NCBI RefSeq assembly: GCF_001540865.1
Contig: NC_033623.1
Coordinates: 10,789,615-10,853,614 of the forward strand
Direction of reading: 5' to 3'
Source of the DNA: Ananas comosus
Lineage: Eukaryota > Streptophyta > Magnoliopsida > Poales > Bromeliaceae
DNA length: 64,000 nt
Shown: piece after piece, positions 58,634-64,000 of the stretch
Position numbering within the stretch: the stretch's first letter is position 1
Layout of the letters: every line of letters begins with the position of its first letter
The notes under the pieces: generated by a model
What the model was told of the DNA's origin: nothing
What the model saw: only the letters and a program-made list of their open reading frames with translations
The model's database searches: none
Program-made: the position numbers and the translations under genes

Positions 58634-58752
58634 ACCATTTGTCTTTGTGTAGGGTGATGGGTTAAGTATTATAATCCCTAAGGAGTAGGGAAAATGTCAT
58701 AGTCCTTAGCTAACAATCATGTAGTATGGTCCAGGTCTCACAACTCTTGTAT

Positions 58753-58778
58753 TTGTGTGTGTGTGTGTGTGTGTGTGT
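58753..58778. repeat. (GT)n microsatellite
   Basis: About 13 TG/GT units followed by imperfect ones. Confidence 0.95.
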
Positions 58779-59592
58779 TTGTGTTTGTGCTTAATTAATA
58801 TTAAATATTTGCATTTATCTTATCATCTGTGGAAAGGTCTGCTCCAGGTACCAGTCAAAGGTGTCTTCTGCCTTATTTTCCGGGGGCCTGCTTCATATGT
58901 AAAATATACACAGTGCATGTCACAAGCTCTGATCATGTGCAATGCAGGATGCTGAGAAAGGGGAAATGTTTAGTAATGTCACAAGCTACATCATAGATTA
59001 AGATATGTATTATTGGTATGTGTACATGTATTGTTTATAAGATTCCAAAATGAACTTAATGAGCGTGAAAGGGGTTTAGTTTGATTAAGATGAGCCGCGT
59101 GTGCACGATAAAATGATCTAATAGGCGATTAGATGGTTCGCGATTTCTCCGACGTGTTTGATTGATCACCATGTTTATTTGATTGATATATCTGGTTGAT
59201 GTTCTTCTTTTTTTTTCTTTTTTTCTTTTTCGTTTGAGAGGAATATATGGATATTGTCTATAAGCGTCATTGAATAAAATAGGAGTTACATATAAAATGA
59301 GTATAAATTATAATTGTTGGGGCTCAGTAGACTCGCAGTAATAATTTTGAACTTTCTAATTAAACGCCAGTTATAAAAGTTTGAACCACATTAGCGCCTC
59401 ATTGTGTGACATTCGAGCTAATTCTTTAGATGATGTACACAATCCATTAAAAATTATATTATTGCGCTCCTTCCATAAGTTTAGCATATGACAGTAAATA
59501 TTGAGTCAATTTTACATCGTAGTTTGACTGGTGTTTTTCCCCTCATTTGAATTTAGGTGGAGAGAAGAACACCATTTGACTGTAGTAAAGAC
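58779..59592. other. Intergenic DNA, no gene seen
   Basis: No supported feature apart from T-runs near 59208-59230. Confidence 0.4.
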
Positions 59593-60043
59593 TAGGAGTG
59601 TAAACGAGCCGAACACGAGCGAGCTGACCCCAGCTCNNNNNNNNNNNNNNNNNNNNNNNNAGCTGAAAAATTCAGCTCGTGTTCGGCTCGTTTACTAAAC
59701 GAGCGAGCCGATCTCGAGCTCATTTCGAGCCGAACACGAGCTGGTTCGTTAAAGTATCGAGTCAAAAAGTACAACTCGTGGTTGGCTCGTTTATTAACAA
59801 GCCGAACACGAGCTGGTTCGTTAAAGTATCAAGTCGAAAAACTCAGCTCGTGTTCGGCTAAGCTGTTATCGAGCCGAACATGAGCGAGCTGACCCCAGCT
59901 CGNCGTGTTCGGCTCGTTTATTAAACGAGCTGAAAAATTCAGCTCGTGTTCGGCTCATTTACTAAACGAGCAATTCGATTTCGAGCTCATTTCGAGCCGA
60001 ACACGAGCTGGCTGGCGAATAGCGAGCTGGATTGCCACCCCTA
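59593..60043. mobile_element. hAT-like MITE built of GAGCCGAACACGAGCT repeats, containing a gap
   Basis: Begins TAGGAGTGTAAACGAGCC and ends GGATTGCCACCCCTA (complement TAGGGGTGGCAATCC). It is flanked by a perfect 8-bp duplication GTAAAGAC (59585-59592 and 60044-60051), the length typical of hAT transposition. The interior alternates 'gagccgaacacgagct' and its complement many times. Gaps at 59637-59660 and 59903 fall inside these repeats. Confidence 0.82.
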
Positions 60044-60051
60044 GTAAAGAC

Positions 60052-61641
60052 CAGCGGATATATTTGAAGTATTTTTCGCATTTGGCCCAAATGAGCTTGA
60101 AAAAAATCACAGCAAGTGAAAAGGTGTACAGCCATTTTATCAATATTGGATTAGATTTGTGGTAAATAATTGGCCAGGATGAATGAAACACATGCCAACT
60201 ATAGCAAATTATTAAGTAGGGTTATTGGATTTATTGGACTTAATGTGTTGCAGTTTATGGTGGGTTCCATGAGTAATAGCCCAGCATAGGCTTTTAATCC
60301 TTATGGATTGACAACTCATCATTAAATATGTATACCATTAATTGGACTAAAATATAAAGAGGGTGGTTGATTTTCTTAAGTACAGCATCAGCTTGTGAAC
60401 ACATTATTTATTATTTATTTATTGCTCCAAAAATTTTTATTTGTTATCTACATTTTTCCAATTTTGCTTACGTGAGCCATTGCTCATCATAGCTTTTATT
60501 GTCACACATTGTTTATTTCTAAATTATCAAAAAGGGGGAAAAAAATAAAAATCTCACCAGGACTCTGCCCTCAGGTGTTCACTGGACCAACCATATATGC
60601 TGAATGAATGGGCAAGTGATAATTACACATGCATTTTGATTCGTGCAAATCTGATTCATCAGATCTGGTGAAATTTCCAGAGTAATTAAATAAAATTCGT
60701 ATTTAATAAATTTATCTGTCAATTTTAAAATCGGCTTTGTTAATAATACCGCTCAGAATGAATCTACTAATTACCCAAGTTTTTGTTTCTTTCATGAACT
60801 CTAAAAAAAACGCAGTTGCTTAACTCGAATATCTTCATCAAAACTTCGACCAAAGAAATTTTGTTAAAACCTTTCAACCAAAAAAAGTTTCAATAAAAAT
60901 TTAGTATTATCATGAAACTGTTTTCTCATTACAAATTTAACTAGGCAAGAATGATTTTATATGATTGCTACTTTTCAAAAAGTGGATGTAAATCTTATAT
61001 CCTAACCAACCAAAAGCCAATATGTTCTCACTAGTCTTATTAATTATTTTTTCATATATATTAAAAAAAAAAAATCCTAAAAAGTGTTTCTTGGCTTGCG
61101 TACGAGTAGCATCTCTCCCGATTAAACATTTTGCTAATTACATTTTTCATTTCTACTAACAAGCACTTTATTGGTAGTGTACAAAAACATGCTTAGAACA
61201 CTTGGTAGGGATCCATCGGAACAGATTAGATGACTCGGATTCGAATCTACACTTCATGTAGGATTTTCTAGAAACATATTGTACCAAGGTGTGTATAAAA
61301 GTTATTAATTAATTAATTAATTAATTAATTAATTTGATGTGTTTTTAATAGAGGAAGGATCCATTCACTGGTGAGGGGATAGAATTTGGAGTACCCTGTG
61401 AATAAATGGGGCAGGGCATTTGCTTGATGAGGTGGGCCATAAGTTTTAACTCTCCTGTTAAATGAATTCAGGCCCATAGTGGGGCCCGTTTAGAGAGAGA
61501 AGAAAAAAACCGACCCGCATTAATCACCGTCCGGTAAAGGAAAAAAATCTAGAATGTACCGGATATATTGCTGATGTGGTATTTCCAACCAATAAAATTA
61601 TCCTTCTTCGATTGATATGTCTAATCATGATTAATAAAAAA
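60052..61641. other. AT-rich intergenic DNA, no gene seen
   Basis: An ATTA/TTAA microsatellite at about 61303-61334 and a GC-mixed patch at 61350-61510. Near 61555-61600 a piece is shared with 3560-3610. Nothing coding. Confidence 0.4.
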
Positions 61642-62146
61642 GGAATAATTGCTTATATACTCCTCAAAACTTCGAAAATATCTCATTTATCCCTTTTTTT
61701 TTTCTTTCCAATATATCCCTCGTATGTTCCTCCGTTATTTCAAAATATTCCTACCCTTACCACCCATTGAGTTAACGTGGGTTAAACGTGAGTTAAATAT
61801 CTACCACAGTTTAAAAAAATTAAAATGCCACTTTTGCCCTTAACTTAAGGGCAAATAAGAAATGTTAGTGATTGTAGAACGGTATATTTGAAAAGAATCA
61901 AAAAGTAAAATACTTTTTGTATCCCAACTTAAGGACAAATAAGAAAGGTCAGTAATGATAGAAGGGTATATTTGAGAGGGCAAAATAGTAATTTCATAGA
62001 GATAACAGAGTTCATTAACAGATTTCAACTCTAAGGATATATTTGAAATAGGTTAGAACGTAAAAAGGATATTTTCAATATTAGCCTTCTAAGAGTGGTA
62101 AATCAGAAATTCGGAAAGTTTTCAAGAGTATATAAACAATTGCCCC
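61642..62146. mobile_element. MULE-type MITE, 505 bp, same ends as the gene-capturing element
   Basis: The left end GGAATAATTGCTTATATACT and the complement of the right end GGGGCAATTGTTTATATACT are the family ends of 22240-23788. It is flanked by a perfect 9-bp duplication AATAAAAAA (61633-61641 and 62147-62155). The terminal repeats ('ccgttatttcaaaatattcc', 'ttgagttaacgtgggttaaa' and complements) meet with almost no interior, so no captured gene. Confidence 0.9.
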
Positions 62147-62319
62147 AATAAAAAATTATTTTTATTATATTTTTGATATAACTGACTTGTTACTAATGAT
62201 GTGGTACAAGTATGACATTGTAGGCCGCATTCATTTAAACTACCGGTTCGCACCAGTAGTAACTACTAGCTAGTGAGAGAGATTCCCTTCCCCCGAGGCA
62301 AAAACCTCATTTCTCGTTT

Positions 62320-62650
62320 GGCTCTTAGCAATATTATCTTTAATTTTTGCATAAAAAAATTCATTAAAAAAACATCTCTTTTTAAGCTTTTTGAAAAGTT
62401 TTGTTACAAGAAAAGCTGATTTTTATTCATTTATCTTTTTTTTAAAAAAATTTATGAAAACCAGTATTTTTGTTTTTTTTTATTTTTTAACGAAAAAAAA
62501 GTAGTTTCTCATAAATTAAAAGTTTTTCAAAAAATTTAATTTTTTATGGAATCAAATGACGGAAAACTAAAAAAAAAAGTAGATTTTTGTAGAAAACATT
62601 TATTTCTAATTTTTTTTTTTCCACACATTTGCGAGAAACCAAACAGCCTA
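62320..62650. repeat. Degenerate MITE with TCTCGTTTGGCTCTTAG ends
   Basis: TTTCTCGTTTGGCTCTTAG near 62311-62330 pairs with GCGAGAAACCAAACAGCCTAAG near 62631-62652. The interior is T-rich then A/T-rich with mirrored 'gtttctcataaatt' type words. Confidence 0.5.
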
Positions 62651-62745
62651 AGAATTTGATGGTTGATGTCTATGGCTCTAAGCTCGATACCTAATTGAGT
62701 TTATTTTTTAAAAATATATGAAGCAGGTAGTATGCCATTTTTTTT
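62650..62745 (+). mobile_element. SINE fragment
   Basis: 'aatttgatggttgatgtctatgg', a decayed B box and 'tatgaagcaggtagtatgcca' match the SINE body; head and tail are degraded. Confidence 0.6.
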
Positions 62746-63714
62746 TATCAAATATTATCTTTTTATTACATAATTTTTGCTTTATTAGAAAGCACAATTT
62801 AACTAGAGAATATTCGAGATTTTATTGAAATCCGAACCAAACTGAGCATATTTTAACTGAGGCTAAACAACTATGATTTCTATTATGAGATTTGAGTTAG
62901 ATTATGATTTTTAACTACACCCAACGCGAAATCAAATCTGAATCGATTTTATATTATATAATATATAAAAATTTATATTTATATTTTGAAATTCAGATCT
63001 GAGTATGATATTTTTTTTTGAAATTTGGTAAGGAGAAATGATTGCTTTCCGGTTTGAATTTTTGGGTTCGATTTCAGCTTTCGAGTTTTCTCTTTTTTCA
63101 GTTCGATTTTGGTAATGAATTTTAAAATTCCAATAGGTTCAGGTGTGATGTCTAATTTCACTATTTGGATTCAAATTCAAATTAAAAAATTTTGAAACTC
63201 TGCTGACATTCTAGATCTAAACATTATTTTCTCATAAAATGACTATACATATTAAAGCAAAGCCAAAAAAAATTAGAGAATTTCTAAAATGAAATAACTC
63301 ACCAGCACATTAAAAATGGATTGCTTTCGCACCGTCTGACATTACTATTTTAAATGTATTTGACCGCTGATGAGCGACAAAATAGTTTCGCAGCAAAAAG
63401 TTTTCCATCAGTTTGGGGTTGGTGCATCCAATGAACGCTCAGGATGGGAGATGGGGGGAGGGAGATATTGGCAGTACCGCATGTGTCCTATCACGGGCCG
63501 GATTAAGTCGATGGGACCATCATCTTAGCCGTACAATCTCTTTTATTAGGTGCCCACTTTAGCAGGTTATGTATTAGCGGTGTAGACTCGTGAACTGAGA
63601 CTCTGAGAGGAACGAAATTTCTTGCGAAAAATCAAAATTATTTATTTAAAACTGTGAAATGTAGTTTTATCATCAGATGGTTGTCAGAAGCTCTCTCCGA
63701 TACTTAATTGCATA
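62746..63714. other. AT-rich intergenic DNA, no gene seen
   Basis: Nothing supported; a GC-mixed patch at 63400-63550 has no frame of interest. Confidence 0.4.
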
Positions 63715-64000
63715 TAGGGGTGGTAATCCAGCTCGCTGTTCGCCAGCTAGCTCGTATTCTACTCGAAATGAGTTTGAGATCGAATCGCTCGTTTAGTAAA
63801 CGAGCCGAACACGAGCTGAATTTTTCGATTCGTTTATTAAACTACCCGAACACGAGTTGGGGTCGGTTCGCTCTTGTTCGGCTCGATAACAGCTCAAATA
63901 CATATATTTTATATTTATATAATTTATTTAATTTATATTTATATATATAAATAAATAATTATATATATAATTATACTTTTTATTATTTGATTTTTAGCAA
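63715..64000. mobile_element. hAT-like MITE, second copy, running to the window edge
   Basis: Begins TAGGGGTGGTAATCCAGCTC, the inverted form of the right end of 59593-60043, and continues with 'cgagccgaacacgagct' units until about 63895, then AT-rich DNA. The other end is not seen before 64000. Confidence 0.65.

Noticed and set aside
63708..63950. 80-codon frame
   Set aside because: Inside the hAT-like repeat; the same pseudo-peptides recur from the copy at 59.6-60 kb.

Overview
The window is nuclear DNA from a flowering plant, most likely a monocot. The genes have spliced plant-type exons with GT-AG introns, and the gene families are plant-specific (GATL glycosyltransferase, CLE peptide, chloroplast thioredoxin m, MBD13-like, ERG-type C2 protein). 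The first and second genes have the very GC-rich coding sequence typical of commelinid monocots. A pineapple-like genome is a guess; nothing here identifies the species. The gene density is low, the intergenic DNA is AT-rich, and it is packed with small non-autonomous transposons. Six runs of N (6907, 8244-8261, 15561, 48510, 59637-59660, 59903) mark assembly joins.

Layout. 1-1613: first exon and part of intron 1 of a chloroplast thioredoxin m gene on the minus strand, running off the left edge. 1614-8856: AT-rich intergenic DNA with several foldback elements. 8857-9897: intronless GATL1/PARVUS-type glycosyltransferase, followed 126 bp downstream by a solo LTR (10023-10647, 5-bp target duplication). 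11-14 kb: transposon relics and TA arrays. 14070-17170: a 1.5-kb tandem duplication, each copy holding an identical 79-residue acidic small-protein gene. 19.2-25.6 kb: foldback MULE-type elements, two SINEs and a 1,549-bp Mutator-like element that has captured a methyltransferase gene fragment. 26130-29677: a complete five-exon C2-domain protein (ERG3 type, 144 aa). 31523-40438: a minus-strand, 16-exon, 808-aa MBD13-like gene with five methyl-CpG-binding domains, three of them on recent tandem exon modules. 40.5-47 kb: gene-poor. 47.2-53.2 kb: a dense nest of foldback elements between TA arrays, with a 2,043-bp LTR inserted into one of them. 57946-58203: an intronless CLE signalling-peptide gene on the minus strand. 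59.6-64 kb: hAT-like and MULE-like miniature elements.

The genes are independent, as is usual in plants; no operon-like or pathway clustering is seen. The strongest leads are the expanding MBD exon array, the gene-capturing MULE together with its empty relative at 61.6 kb, the duplicated small acidic gene, and a CLE gene with a Gln at peptide position 5. Exon models were built by eye from splice consensus, reading-frame continuity and family knowledge; no alignment or database search was run.
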